A stretch of DNA of 64,000 nucleotides from JANWWM01 sp046719715. GTDB taxonomy: Bacteria > Bacteroidota > Chlorobiia > Chlorobiales > Thermochlorobacteraceae. The translations under genes and the position numbers were made by a program. The notes under the pieces were generated by a model, which had not been told where the DNA came from, did not search any database, and saw only the letters and a list, made by a program, of their open reading frames with translations. How positions within the stretch are numbered: position 1 is the stretch's first letter; the number at the start of each line of letters is the position of its first letter. Positions 23,622 to 32,028 of this stretch are shown here, in pieces. The stretch covers positions 1-64,000 of the forward strand of contig JBDNCJ010000006.1 of assembly GCA_046719715.1 (NCBI GenBank), given 5' to 3'.

Positions 23622-25058
23622 ATGAAACGCACTAAAATTATCTGTACGCTCGGACCTTCCACCAACTCCGTTGAAAAAATTGTCGAGCTTGTTCATGCCG
23701 GCATGGATATTGCCCGCATGAACTTCTCGCACGGCACGCACGCCGACCACAAATCACGAATCGACATGGTGCGCGAAGCCTCCAAAATTACAGGCAAGCA
23801 AATCGCCATTCTGCAAGACCTTCAAGGTCCGAAAATCCGCATCGGCGATTTAGAGAAAACCGTGCTACTCAAACAAGGCGACCGATTCACCATCACCACC
23901 AAAGACGTGCTCGGCACTTTCGATCGCGTTTCAACCTCTTACAAAGAAATCGCCAAAGACGTCCGCCCCGGTGATCGAATCTTGATGGACGATGGGCTTT
24001 TGGAAGTGCGCGTGCTGGAAAAATCAGATACGGACGTCGTTACCGAAGTCGTTATCGGCGGCTTGCTCAAATCCAAAAAAGGTCTGAACCTGCCGGGCGT
24101 GAATATGTCCGTCCCATCTCTTTCTGAAAAAGATATTCAAGACGTCTATTTCGGACTGGACAACAATGTGGATTTAATCGCGCTTTCCTTTGTGCGTTCC
24201 GCTCAAGACATTCACGACCTTCGCCAAATCATCAATCTGCGCCGTAAAGACACATGGATTGTCGCCAAAATCGAGCGTCCCGAAGCCATTACGAATCTTG
24301 AACAAATCGTTGATGCCACCAACGCCGTCATGGTCGCACGCGGCGATTTAGGCGTGGAAATGAAAACCTCTTCCGTCCCGATTCTGCAAAAGCGAATCGT
24401 CCAAACGTGCAACGCGAAGTATAAGCCCGTCATTATCGCCACACAGATGCTTGAATCTATGACGGAAAACCCTCGTCCGACGAGAGCCGAAGCCAGCGAC
24501 GTCGCCAACGCTGTTTATGACGGCACCGACGCCGTCATGCTCTCAGGCGAAACCGCCTCCGGCAAATATCCGATTGAAACCGTACGAACCATGTCGGAAA
24601 TTATCCTCAATGTTGAATCAAGCGAGAATTACAGCCTCCTTGCCAAAGAACGTTACGCCCTCGCACACAATGTTCCGAATAACGCCCTAGTTGATTTGAG
24701 CGAGGCGATTGCCGTTTCCGCCGTTGACGTCGCCAGCACCGTTCGCGCCAAAGCCATCGTTGTTTTGAGCCACACCGGCTCGACAGCGATTAAGGTCTCT
24801 AAGCAAAAACCGAATACGCAAATCGTCGTCATCACCGATAACGAATCCGTCCAACGACGCATGAACCTTGTCTGGGGCGTGCAAACCATCTTTACCGAAA
24901 CCCTCACATCAACCGACGAAAGTTTCAAAGCCATTGAGCAACGGCTCATTGAGCATGGTCTCGTTCAGTATGGCGACGTCCTCGTCTATACGATGGGCAT
25001 TCCCATCTTGAAGCACGGCACAACCGATACCATCAAAGTGAGCAAAGTCGGGGCGTAA
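23622..25058 (+). CDS. pyk: Pyruvate kinase
   Basis: Pyk makes pyruvate and ATP from phosphoenolpyruvate and ADP. The 478-residue product starts MKRTKIICTLGPSTNSVE. It contains the nucleotide and metal residues in MNFSHGTHADH and the active-site segment KIERPEAITNLEQI with the essential Lys-Glu. It also has VARGDLGVE and the TRAEASDVANAV-GTDAVMLSGETA region that joins the barrel and C domains. The C-terminal domain is complete. It stands alone between two terminator-like hairpins. No Shine-Dalgarno sequence is obvious before the ATG. Confidence 0.97.
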   Translation: MKRTKIICTLGPSTNSVEKIVELVHAGMDIARMNFSHGTHADHKSRIDMVREASKITGKQIAILQDLQGPKIRIGDLEKTVLLKQGDRFTITTKDVLGTFDRVSTSYKEIAKDVRPGDRILMDDGLLEVRVLEKSDTDVVTEVVIGGLLKSKKGLNLPGVNMSVPSLSEKDIQDVYFGLDNNVDLIALSFVRSAQDIHDLRQIINLRRKDTWIVAKIERPEAITNLEQIVDATNAVMVARGDLGVEMKTSSVPILQKRIVQTCNAKYKPVIIATQMLESMTENPRPTRAEASDVANAVYDGTDAVMLSGETASGKYPIETVRTMSEIILNVESSENYSLLAKERYALAHNVPNNALVDLSEAIAVSAVDVASTVRAKAIVVLSHTGSTAIKVSKQKPNTQIVVITDNESVQRRMNLVWGVQTIFTETLTSTDESFKAIEQRLIEHGLVQYGDVLVYTMGIPILKHGTTDTIKVSKVGA

Positions 25059-25190
25059 TCCGAAACGGATTTGAGAAGATGCAGACTGAGGCAAATGAAA
25101 AAGAGATGTTAGGGTGTCGGGAAGAAGTTAAAAAAAGCGACAAGTAGCAAGTATGAACTCTCGTCTCATCGCTTTGAATCTCAGGCGGGC

Positions 25191-25238
25191 GCTTGACGGC
25201 TCCGCCACAGCACAAGCGGCTTAAGGCGGAGCGCAAGC
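25191..25238. terminator. Long hairpin between convergent pyk and rplS
   Basis: GCTTG-acg-GCTCCGCC pairs with GGCGGAGC-g-CAAGC across an 18-base loop, forming an 8-bp inner stem extended by a 5-bp outer stem. It lies 132 bases after the pyk stop and 12 bases before the rplS stop. It has no strong T run, so it could be a weak bidirectional terminator or a REP-like element. The 192-base gap between the genes contains no other recognisable feature. Confidence 0.5.
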
Positions 25239-25250
25239 CAATCATATCTT

Positions 25251-25613
25251 TTATGCCTCGATGGGTTTGGGTGTGCGCTCTTTGACTTTCGTCGCGGCTT
25301 TGCCCGTGCGCTCACGCAGGTAGAAGAGTTTGGCGCGACGCGCTTTGCCTTCCTTCACCACTTCAATTTTCGCAATGCTCGGCGAATGAATCGGAAACAC
25401 GCGCTCAACGCCGACGCCGTTTGAGATTTTACGAACCGTAATCGTTTCCGACATTCCCGACCCTCTGCGGTTAATGACGATGCCTTGATACTGTTGGATA
25501 CGTTCCTTATCGCCTTCCACCACGCGCACGTGGATATTCACCGTATCCGACGAACGAAACGCGGGAATATCCGTTCTCTTGAATCCCGCTTCCACTAATT
25601 GAATTTTGTCCAT
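25251..25613 (-). CDS. rplS: 50S ribosomal protein L19
   Basis: The 120-residue basic protein of the large subunit, at the 30S-50S interface, starts MDKIQLVEAGFKRTDIPAF. It contains RIQQYQGIVINRRGSG and the C-terminal GKARRAKLFYLRERTGKAA, which are diagnostic for L19. It is the last gene of the ffh-rpsP-rimM-trmD-rplS operon, in the order known from many bacteria. The short C-terminal Lys/Pro tail is slightly longer than in the minimal family member. Gap to trmD is 50 bases. Confidence 0.97.
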   Translation of the reverse strand: MDKIQLVEAGFKRTDIPAFRSSDTVNIHVRVVEGDKERIQQYQGIVINRRGSGMSETITVRKISNGVGVERVFPIHSPSIAKIEVVKEGKARRAKLFYLRERTGKAATKVKERTPKPIEA

Positions 25614-25663
25614 GACTTTGCTTTCAGTTAAAAGTTAAACTTGTCGTTCTAAAAGGTTTTAAT

Positions 25664-26359
25664 TTATTGTTTTGCGTCGTTTTTGTTTTCGAGCAAATCG
25701 GGTCGCCGTTCTTTTGTGCGCGTTAAGGCGTTTTGCACTTGCCACTCGCGAATTTTCTCGTGATGTCCAGAAAGAAGCACATCAGGGACTTTCATGCCGC
25801 GAAAGTCGGCGGGGCGCGTGTAGTGCGCGCAGTCGAGCAAGCCGGTTTGGAACGAATCGAGTAATGCGGATTCGGAGTCGTTCATCGCGTTTGGAATCAG
25901 TCGCACGATGCTATCAATCAGAACCAACGCAGGCAGTTCGCCGCCTGAGAGCACATAATCTCCGATTGAAATTTCTTTTGTTATCAGCGTTTCTCGCACG
26001 CGTTCATCAACGCCTTTGTAATGACCGCACAAAAAAATGAGATTCTTTTTCAAAGAACATTCATTGGCGAGGCTTTGCGTGAGTCTTTCGCCGTCAGGCG
26101 TTAGGAAAATCACCTCGTCGTAGTCGCGCTCCGCTTTGAGTTTTTCAATGCAAGTAAAAATCGGCTCTGGTTTCATAATCATTCCGGAGCCGCCGCCGAA
26201 GGGCGCATCGTCAACTTGCTTATATCGCCCAAGCCCGTAGTCGTGCAAGTTATGCACATGAATCTCAATCAATCCCTTTTCTTTGGCAATCCTCACGATT
26301 CCGTTTTCGAGCGGACTTTTGAGATATTGCGGCATCACCGTCAGAATTTCAATGCGCAT
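25664..26359 (-). CDS. trmD: tRNA (guanine-N1)-methyltransferase
   Basis: TrmD methylates G37 next to the anticodon of tRNAs, preventing +1 frameshifts. The 231-residue product has the N-terminal MRIEILTVMPQYLKSPLENGIV, the knot-forming FLTPDGERLTQSLA and CGHYKGVDERV, and the S-adenosylmethionine loop EISIGDYVLSGGELPAL, all typical. The start at ATG 26359 shares one base with the rimM stop; a GTG one codon upstream would give a four-base overlap and is possible. It is in its usual place between rimM and rplS. The C-terminal region ends in an Asp/Lys-rich tail. Confidence 0.96.
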   Translation of the reverse strand: MRIEILTVMPQYLKSPLENGIVRIAKEKGLIEIHVHNLHDYGLGRYKQVDDAPFGGGSGMIMKPEPIFTCIEKLKAERDYDEVIFLTPDGERLTQSLANECSLKKNLIFLCGHYKGVDERVRETLITKEISIGDYVLSGGELPALVLIDSIVRLIPNAMNDSESALLDSFQTGLLDCAHYTRPADFRGMKVPDVLLSGHHEKIREWQVQNALTRTKERRPDLLENKNDAKQ

Positions 26360-26862
26360 CACAGGAACTCTTCGTATCGTTTGACCTTCACATAACCGTT
26401 TGTGAGGTTCACTTCTTCAATGAACTCGGAAATTGCCGGTATTAGAATTTTTTTTCCATCGGCAAGCGAAATTTCATACACGTCGTTAGATGGCACTTTT
26501 ATTACGTCGGTAAGTTTGCCGATTTCAGTTTCGCCTGAACCAACGCGAAGCCCGATGAGTTCGTGAATGTAAGCGACGTCGCCTTTGAGTTTTGGCAAGT
26601 CTGATTCTGCCACAAAAAGGCTTTTTCCGACGAGCGTTTTCGCCTGTTCGGGCGAATCGATTCCGATGAAGCGATAGGTTGCGGCGTCGGGTGCGATTGA
26701 AACAGATTTGACTTTGATTTCAACCGCTGTATCGGGCGCGACACCAATCCAGAGCGTTTTTCGCGTTTTCAAGCGTTCAGGGAAGTCGGTTTCGAGCATA
26801 ACTTTGACTTCCCCTTTCAAGCCTTTGATTTTCACGATTCGCCCAATTTCAAAGCGTCGCAT
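26359..26862 (-). CDS. rimM: Ribosome maturation factor RimM
   Basis: RimM binds ribosomal protein S19 and assists 16S rRNA processing. The 167-residue product has the N-terminal beta-barrel start FEIGRIVKIKGLKGEVKVMLETDFPERL and, after residue 95, the PRC-barrel half with YIHELIGLRVGSGETEIGKLTDVIK and ILIPAISEFIEEVNL. Spacing is nine bases to rpsP upstream and an overlap to trmD downstream, the normal arrangement. No unusual feature. Confidence 0.95.
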   Translation of the reverse strand: MRRFEIGRIVKIKGLKGEVKVMLETDFPERLKTRKTLWIGVAPDTAVEIKVKSVSIAPDAATYRFIGIDSPEQAKTLVGKSLFVAESDLPKLKGDVAYIHELIGLRVGSGETEIGKLTDVIKVPSNDVYEISLADGKKILIPAISEFIEEVNLTNGYVKVKRYEEFL

Positions 26863-26871
26863 GTGCTCGGG

Positions 26872-27279
26872 TTAGGAAGCGGATTCGGCTTTCTTGGCTT
26901 CGGCTTCTTTTTTCGCCTTGCGACGGCGGGCTTTGCGCTCTAAGTTTCGCGTTACGCGGGCGTTTCGGTTTTCTTGCCATTTTTGCATTTCCGCGTTGAT
27001 TTCCTCTTCGCTCTTGCCTTTCTTTTTGAGGTAAAGGCGATGGAGCAATCCCGTGCCGCGAATTACACTGCGGGCAGTATCGGTCGGCTGTGCGCCGACG
27101 CCGAGCCAATAAGCGACGCGGTCTTCTTTGAGCTCAACCTTGTGCGGACGCGCTTTCGGAGCGTATTGCCCCAGCACTTCTAAAAACGCGCCATCGCGTC
27201 GCGCGCGTGCGTCTGTCGCCACAATTTGATAAATCGGCAGTTTCTTTCTGCCCGTGCGTCTCAATCTAATCTTAACCAA
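26872..27279 (-). CDS. rpsP: 30S ribosomal protein S16
   Basis: This small-subunit protein needed for early 30S assembly starts at the family-typical VKIRLRRTGRKK. The codon directly in front is TTG at 27277-27279, so I place the start there (135 residues). An in-frame ATG at 27351 overlaps the ffh stop by four bases and would add 24 unconserved residues; it cannot be excluded, since that overlap looks like translational coupling. S16 signatures include PIYQIVATDARARRDG, FLEVLGQYAP and DRVAYWLGVGAQPT. The C-terminal 50 residues are a long Lys/Arg/Glu/Ala helix, longer than in E. coli S16. Confidence 0.93.
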   Translation of the reverse strand: MVKIRLRRTGRKKLPIYQIVATDARARRDGAFLEVLGQYAPKARPHKVELKEDRVAYWLGVGAQPTDTARSVIRGTGLLHRLYLKKKGKSEEEINAEMQKWQENRNARVTRNLERKARRRKAKKEAEAKKAESAS

Positions 27280-27347
27280 TTCAGTATCCGGTTTATGTTG
27301 AAAGTAAGTTGTGTTGTTTGAAAATTTGAAATCCCGATTGCCCTCGT

Positions 27348-28700
27348 TCATCGCCGCGCCGCCAAGCGTTCTAATGGAATGTTGTCGGCGGTGATGCGTC
27401 GCCCGGCTTTATCTAACTTCGTGAGCGACTTCATCATTTTTTTCATCTCGGCAAATTGTTTGAGCAGGCTATTAACTTCTTGAACGCTCGTGCCGCTTCC
27501 TTTGGCGATTCTGGCTCGGCGGCTTCCGTTGATGATGTCGGGATTGCGCCGTTCTTCTTTCGTCATGGACGAAATCATCGCTTCGACGCGCTTCATTTCC
27601 TTCTCGTTGATTTGGTCGGCGGGAATCATTTTGTTCATTCCCGGTATCATTGAGACGAGGCTTTGAAGCGAGCCCATTTTTTTAATCTCTTGAATCTGTG
27701 CGTAGAAGTCGTCGAGGTTAAATTCGTTTTGGAGGAGTTTCTTTTGAAGTTCTTCGGTCTTTTTGAGGTCGAGGCGTTCTTGTGCGCGTTCTACGAAACT
27801 GACGATGTCGCCCATGCCGAGAATGCGTTGCGCCATGCGGTCGGGATAAAAAATATCAAGGTCGTCGACCTTTTCGCCGCTACTGACGAATTTAATCGGC
27901 TTATTGACGACCGTTTTAATCGAGAGTGCCGCACCGCCGCGCGTGTCGCCGTCCATTTTGGTGAGCACCACGCCGTCGAAGTCCAATCGCTCGTTGAAGG
28001 TCTTGGCGGTATTGACGGCTTCTTGCCCAATCATCGCATCAACCACGAACAGAATTTCTTCGGGGTTGAACATCTTTTTGAGCGTTTCCGCCTCTTGCAT
28101 CATCTCTTCGTCAATCTGCAAGCGTCCTGCGGTGTCGATGATGGCGATGTCGCGTGCGTTTTGCTTTGCGTATTCAACGCCTTCTTTTGCAGTTTTAATG
28201 GCGTCTTTTTCTTCAATGGCGAAAACAGGAATTTCGATTTGCGCGCCAAGCGTTTTGAGTTGGTCGATGGCGGCGGGGCGATAGACGTCAGCGGCAATCA
28301 GCAGTGGATTTCGTCCGCGCTTTTTGAGGTGCAATGCCAATTTCGCCGTGAAGGTCGTCTTCCCTGCGCCTTGCAACCCTGCGACCATAATCACCGCCGG
28401 AATGCGATTGGTTTTGAGGTTCAAATCAACCTGCTCGCCGCCCATCATCTCTTTGAGTTCATCAAAGACGATTTTGACAATCATCTGCGAGGGCGAAACG
28501 CTCTTAATGACTTCCGCGCCAAGTGCTTTTTTGCGAACTTGCTCGATGAAGTTTTTCGTAACGGCGTAGTTGACGTCCGCGTCTAACAGCGCACGCTTGA
28601 TGTCGCGCAACGCATTGCCGACATTGACCTCATTGATTCGCGCTTGTCCGGAAAGTTTCTTTAAGGCGGAATCGAGTTTATCGCTGAGTGATTCAAACAT
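27348..28700 (-). CDS. ffh: Signal recognition particle protein Ffh
   Basis: Ffh is the GTPase of the signal recognition particle and targets nascent membrane proteins to FtsY. The 450-residue product has the N domain helices, the G domain with GLQGAGKTTFTAKLA (G1), DTAGRLQIDEEMM (G3) and TKMDGDTRGGAAL (G4 region), and the methionine-rich M domain ending LDKAGRRITADN. It is the first gene of the five-gene ribosome/tRNA operon. A TATCTTTG element at 28831-28838 on the same strand is a likely promoter, giving a leader of about 120 bases. Its partner ftsY is at 44447-45388. Confidence 0.97.
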   Translation of the reverse strand: MFESLSDKLDSALKKLSGQARINEVNVGNALRDIKRALLDADVNYAVTKNFIEQVRKKALGAEVIKSVSPSQMIVKIVFDELKEMMGGEQVDLNLKTNRIPAVIMVAGLQGAGKTTFTAKLALHLKKRGRNPLLIAADVYRPAAIDQLKTLGAQIEIPVFAIEEKDAIKTAKEGVEYAKQNARDIAIIDTAGRLQIDEEMMQEAETLKKMFNPEEILFVVDAMIGQEAVNTAKTFNERLDFDGVVLTKMDGDTRGGAALSIKTVVNKPIKFVSSGEKVDDLDIFYPDRMAQRILGMGDIVSFVERAQERLDLKKTEELQKKLLQNEFNLDDFYAQIQEIKKMGSLQSLVSMIPGMNKMIPADQINEKEMKRVEAMISSMTKEERRNPDIINGSRRARIAKGSGTSVQEVNSLLKQFAEMKKMMKSLTKLDKAGRRITADNIPLERLAARR

Positions 28701-28830
28701 AATCGTTGACGAAAATCAAATTTCACGAGATTTCGTTGCAGGCAATTCAACCTGAACTGCTCGACATGAATCGTCCTGAAACCCGTTGAAAAATCCTTGA
28801 ATTTTTATCAAAAAACTTAAACAAGGGCGG

Positions 28831-28838
28831 CAAAGATA
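28831..28838 (-). promoter_or_regulatory. FCB-type promoter element for the ffh operon
   Basis: On the minus strand TATCTTTG (followed by CCGCC) lies 131 bases before the ffh start and matches TAnnTTTG. An A/T-rich segment precedes it. The position within the divergent region supports the call. Confidence 0.45.
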
Positions 28839-28980
28839 AGAAAAGATATATTGCGCGCAAAAAAGAAGCGACATATTCAGACTTGTCAGATTCGTCAGAC
28901 TCGGCTGTTTCGGCTATCTTTTTAACGAAGCCTTCGGCGGCAACTCGTTTCGATAGTGTTCTTATCTTCTCGTTTTGTTG

Positions 28981-28988
28981 TAACTTTG
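28981..28988 (+). promoter_or_regulatory. FCB-type promoter element for the Mla-type operon
   Basis: TAACTTTG lies 22 bases before the permease ATG and matches TAnnTTTG. The short leader has no Shine-Dalgarno sequence, only an A/T-rich stretch, as is usual in Bacteroidetes-type genes. Confidence 0.48.
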
Positions 28989-29010
28989 CGTTTTCAATTT
29001 TTAAGAATTT

Positions 29011-29808
29011 ATGTGGAAACTCGCTCAAACATATTCAGCGTCGCTTGAAGAGAAACTCAAAGGCATCGTGTTTTCGATGCAGGATTTTCTCTTTTTTGCA
29101 TGGCGCGCGTTTCGTGCGATAGGCGCAAGCAAACGCTATTGGCGCGACGTGCTCGACCAAGCCTACATCTGCGGCACGGAGTCGCTTCCGATTTTAATGG
29201 TCAGCGCACTCTCGATTGGCTCGCTGATTGTCATTGAAGTGGGTCATCAACTGGCGGAGTTTGGGGCAAAAACCATGACGGGACGCAGTGTTGCGCTCTC
29301 GGTGGTGCGTGAAATCAGTCCGCTCGTCGCAGGCTTGATGTTAGCGGCGCGAGTCGGGGCGCGCAATAGTTCCGAACTCGGTGCGATGCAAATTTCCGAA
29401 CAAATCGACGCGCTTCGCGCCTTCGGCACTGACCCGATTGCCAAACTCGTTGTGCCGCGTCTTGTCGCTTCGTTCCTCATGTTCGTTCCGCTTATCGCCC
29501 TTTGCGACCTTGTCGGGCTTATCAGCGGGGCTTATCTCGCCGAGTGGGATTTGCATTTGGACAGAGGGATTTACTGGAATTCCGTCATCGACATTCTTCG
29601 CCCAATGGATTGGCTCGTAGGTTTCTCAAAGCCGCCTGTTTTCGCGATTGGCATTTCGCTGATTAGTTGCTACACGGGGTTCAGCACGACGGGCGGCACG
29701 GCGGGCGTGGGCAAAAGCACCATTAAGGGCATTGTGTATTCTTCCGCCTTTGTTTTAGTGATGAATTTTTATCTCTCCAAAGTCATTTTGGATTTGATGC
29801 GCGGCTAA
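29011..29808 (+). CDS. mlaE: MlaE-type ABC transporter permease
   Basis: The inner-membrane permease of MCE/Mla lipid transporters has 265 residues. It carries about five hydrophobic helices and the family motifs REISPLVAGLMLAARVGARNSSELGAM, the EQIDALRAFGTDPI loop and a conserved C-terminal YTGFSTTGGTAGVGKST. Mla systems move phospholipids between inner and outer membranes. It is the first of three closely spaced genes (permease, ATPase, MCE protein), the usual minimal order in FCB bacteria. Periplasmic MlaC, MlaB and the outer-membrane MlaA are not in the window. Confidence 0.93.
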   Translation: MWKLAQTYSASLEEKLKGIVFSMQDFLFFAWRAFRAIGASKRYWRDVLDQAYICGTESLPILMVSALSIGSLIVIEVGHQLAEFGAKTMTGRSVALSVVREISPLVAGLMLAARVGARNSSELGAMQISEQIDALRAFGTDPIAKLVVPRLVASFLMFVPLIALCDLVGLISGAYLAEWDLHLDRGIYWNSVIDILRPMDWLVGFSKPPVFAIGISLISCYTGFSTTGGTAGVGKSTIKGIVYSSAFVLVMNFYLSKVILDLMRG

Positions 29809-29848
29809 GTGCATCGTTCGTGCGTCGCAGTTAATTGAACGCTTTCCA

Positions 29849-30577
29849 ATGATTGAACTTCGCAACGTCTCGCTTCGCTACGGCTCACGCGAGATTCTGA
29901 AAAACGTTTCGCTCACGATTGAAGACAAAAAAGTCAAAGCGATTTTAGGACCATCGGGCGTGGGCAAAAGCACCATCATCAAACTCATGCTCGGCTTGAT
30001 TAAACCGACGTCGGGACAGATTTTAGTCGACGACGTCGATATCACGCATTTCAGCGAGGTTGAACTCTTTCCGATTCGTCAGAAAATGGGCATCGTCTTT
30101 CAAGGCAATGCGCTCTTCGACTCCATGACGATTACGGAAAACATGAGTTTCTTTTTGCGCGAAAACCTGAACCTGCCCGAAACTGAAATTACCGCTCGCG
30201 TTCAGGAACAGATGAAATTTGCAGGTTTGGAAGGATTTGAAAATAATCTTCCCGACAGTTTATCGGGCGGCATGCGAAAGCGCGTCGCGATTGGTCGCGC
30301 GCTCATCTTTCACCCTAAAATGATTCTCTTCGATGAGCCAACTGCTGGACTCGACCCCGTCAGTTCAAAAAAAATTTTAGATTTAATCAAACGCCTTCAA
30401 AGCGACATCGGGCTTGGCGCAGTCATTGTTACGCACATCTTGAGCGACGTCTTTTCCGTCGCCGATTCCGTCGCCGTTCTTTATCAAGGCGGAATTATCT
30501 TCAACGACGCGCCTCAAAAGCTTTACGATTCAACGCATTCATTCATCACATCATTTTTATCTAATCCAGAGGATTAA
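29849..30577 (+). CDS. mlaF: MlaF-type ABC transporter ATPase
   Basis: The ATP-binding subunit of the MCE lipid transporter has 242 residues. It contains Walker A GPSGVGKST, the Q-loop KMGIVFQGNALF, the signature LSGGMRKR, Walker B MILFDEPTAGLDP and the switch His in VTHI. It starts 40 bases after the permease and is followed 14 bases later by the MCE protein. Nothing unusual was seen; the LSGGM signature is typical of this transporter class. Confidence 0.94.
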   Translation: MIELRNVSLRYGSREILKNVSLTIEDKKVKAILGPSGVGKSTIIKLMLGLIKPTSGQILVDDVDITHFSEVELFPIRQKMGIVFQGNALFDSMTITENMSFFLRENLNLPETEITARVQEQMKFAGLEGFENNLPDSLSGGMRKRVAIGRALIFHPKMILFDEPTAGLDPVSSKKILDLIKRLQSDIGLGAVIVTHILSDVFSVADSVAVLYQGGIIFNDAPQKLYDSTHSFITSFLSNPED

Positions 30578-30591
30578 CTTCAGACGCATCA

Positions 30592-31533
30592 ATGTCATCT
30601 TCACGCGGAAATCTCAAATGGAGCGACCTTCGCACCGGGCTTATCTTCGTCATCGGGCTGATTGTGGCGGGCGTTCTGCTTCTTATCGTCGGTAAAAACA
30701 GCCCCGTCATCAACAAGTTCATCGACCTTAAAATCTTCGTTCAAGACATCGAAGGGCTTGCCGAAAACAACTTCGTGGCAATTTCAGGCAAAAAAGTCGG
30801 AACTGTCCAGTCAATGACGATTAAAGAGCGCAACGATACGATTGGCGTGGAAGTCGTGATGAGCGTGCGCGCCGAATTTCAATCCGTCATTACCAAGGAT
30901 TCCAAAGCGAAAATTAAGCCACTTGGCGTTTTGGGCGATAAATATGTCGACATCACGCTCGGCAGCGGCGAATATGTTTCCGATGGCGACTTTCTGCTTG
31001 TAGAAAAAGATTTAGGGCTTGCCGACATCACCACCGAAGGCGTCAAACTTATCCGCAGTTTGAACGAAGTGCTCGAAAAAATCAATCGCGGGGAAGGCAC
31101 GCTTGGAAAACTTATCACCTCGTCGGAACTCGTCGATAAACTCACGCGCACGGCGGAAAATTTAGAGCGCGTTTCTGAATCACTTTCCTCTAATCGCGGC
31201 TTGGCGGGGCGGCTCATGAACGACGCTGAACTTGCCAATCGATTTGCGGGAATGGTCAAAGATTTAGAGTCGATTACCGCGTCGCTTCGAGAAGGCAAAG
31301 GCTCGATGGGAAAACTTTTGGTTGATGAGTCGTTCTACAACAACTTGAACGCAACGACGAAACGCCTCGATTCGCTCGTCTTGGGATTGCAAAACCCGTC
31401 GGGCACGATTGGCAAATTAACGACGGATTCTCTGCTTTATCACAATCTGAATCGCTCCTCGATTGCACTTGATTCGCTGTTGCGCGACTTAAAGGCAAAT
31501 CCCAGCCGATACATCAACGTGCGCGTGTTTTAG
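30592..31533 (+). CDS. mlaD: MCE-domain (MlaD-type) periplasmic protein
   Basis: The 313-residue substrate-binding component is anchored by one N-terminal transmembrane helix (residues 14-34). The MCE domain follows (about 40-120), with the family pattern FVQDIEGLAENNFVAISGKKVGTVQS and GDKYVDITLG. The remaining half is helical and repetitive (GTLGKLIT, GSMGKLLV, GTIGKLTT), a regular motif that recurs at roughly 60-residue steps, as in other MCE proteins with needle-like helical extensions. It closes the transporter operon and is followed by a terminator stem that begins inside its stop codon. Confidence 0.92.
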   Translation: MSSSRGNLKWSDLRTGLIFVIGLIVAGVLLLIVGKNSPVINKFIDLKIFVQDIEGLAENNFVAISGKKVGTVQSMTIKERNDTIGVEVVMSVRAEFQSVITKDSKAKIKPLGVLGDKYVDITLGSGEYVSDGDFLLVEKDLGLADITTEGVKLIRSLNEVLEKINRGEGTLGKLITSSELVDKLTRTAENLERVSESLSSNRGLAGRLMNDAELANRFAGMVKDLESITASLREGKGSMGKLLVDESFYNNLNATTKRLDSLVLGLQNPSGTIGKLTTDSLLYHNLNRSSIALDSLLRDLKANPSRYINVRVF

Positions 31534-31569
31534 GTCTGCACGCTCAAACTTCACGAGCCTTGCAGACCT
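31532..31569. terminator. Terminator hairpin after the MCE gene
   Basis: A 9-bp perfect stem, AGGTCTGCA/TGCAGACCT, has a 20-base loop. Its left arm begins in the TAG stop of the MCE gene. It could also serve the convergent small gene at 31586-31807, since the minus strand downstream of that gene reads into it. Confidence 0.65.
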
Positions 31570-31585
31570 TTCACACTGGCTTTAC

Positions 31586-31807
31586 TTATTTTTTGTAGAC
31601 GATTTTGCGAATCGTGTCGAACTGCAAGTAAGGATACTCGCGTTGCACGTATTCAATCGCGTCGGCGGCGGAAAGCCGTTGTTCGCGTGCGCCTTTGAAA
31701 ATTTGTCGAATGTGATAATCGCGAAGTTGCTTTTCATCCAGCAATCGGTGAGCGCGTAGCTTCGAGAGAACTTCATCAGGAACGAAATCACGGATTGGGT
31801 TTCGCAT
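31586..31807 (-). CDS. Small helical protein of 73 residues, unknown
   Basis: I recognise no family. The protein is basic and helical, starts MRNPIRDFVPDEVLSKLRAHRLL and contains REQRLSAADAIEYVQREYPYLQF, which could form two or three helices of a helix-turn-helix-like unit. It has no membrane segment or signal. It lies convergent to the Mla operon and about 220 bases from the heptose kinase gene. Codon use and frame consistency suggest a real gene. A DNA-binding role is only a possibility. Confidence 0.6.
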   Translation of the reverse strand: MRNPIRDFVPDEVLSKLRAHRLLDEKQLRDYHIRQIFKGAREQRLSAADAIEYVQREYPYLQFDTIRKIVYKK

Positions 31808-31972
31808 CTTTTTCTCCGGTTAGGTTTCAGTTGATAATGATTGTTAAAGAATTGGCGCAAGTATGACAGTTCGCCACTAATGTTCAAAGCATTATCACTT
31901 GTTTGATGCGATGTTCTCCGATTTTGGTTGGATTGTTGTGATTTTGATAGAGCGAATATAGAACGGCTGACT

Positions 31973-31980
31973 TATATTTG
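31973..31980 (+). promoter_or_regulatory. FCB-type promoter element for the heptose kinase gene
   Basis: TATATTTG, 48 bases before the ATG at 32029, matches TAnnTTTG. A TTTTG lies about 26 bases upstream, a little further than the typical -33 element, so the full promoter is not certain. Confidence 0.4.
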
Positions 31981-32028
31981 CAACTCCTTTCGAAAAAAAA
32001 CAAGACCACATTTTTGGCATCAATTGCA

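Larger units (their letters stand above)
28701..29010. other. Divergent intergenic region between ffh and the Mla operon
   Basis: These 310 bases hold no convincing gene. Near each end is a TAnnTTTG element (TATCTTTG on the minus strand at 28831-28838, TAACTTTG on the plus strand at 28981-28988). The stretch around 28874-28905 contains three near repeats of GTCAGAtT/GTCAGACT with no obvious dyad. No riboswitch or small RNA is evident. Confidence 0.5.

Noticed and set aside
27663..28586. A 307-residue plus-strand frame opposite ffh
   Set aside because: Same kind of shadow; ffh on the minus strand is complete and conserved.
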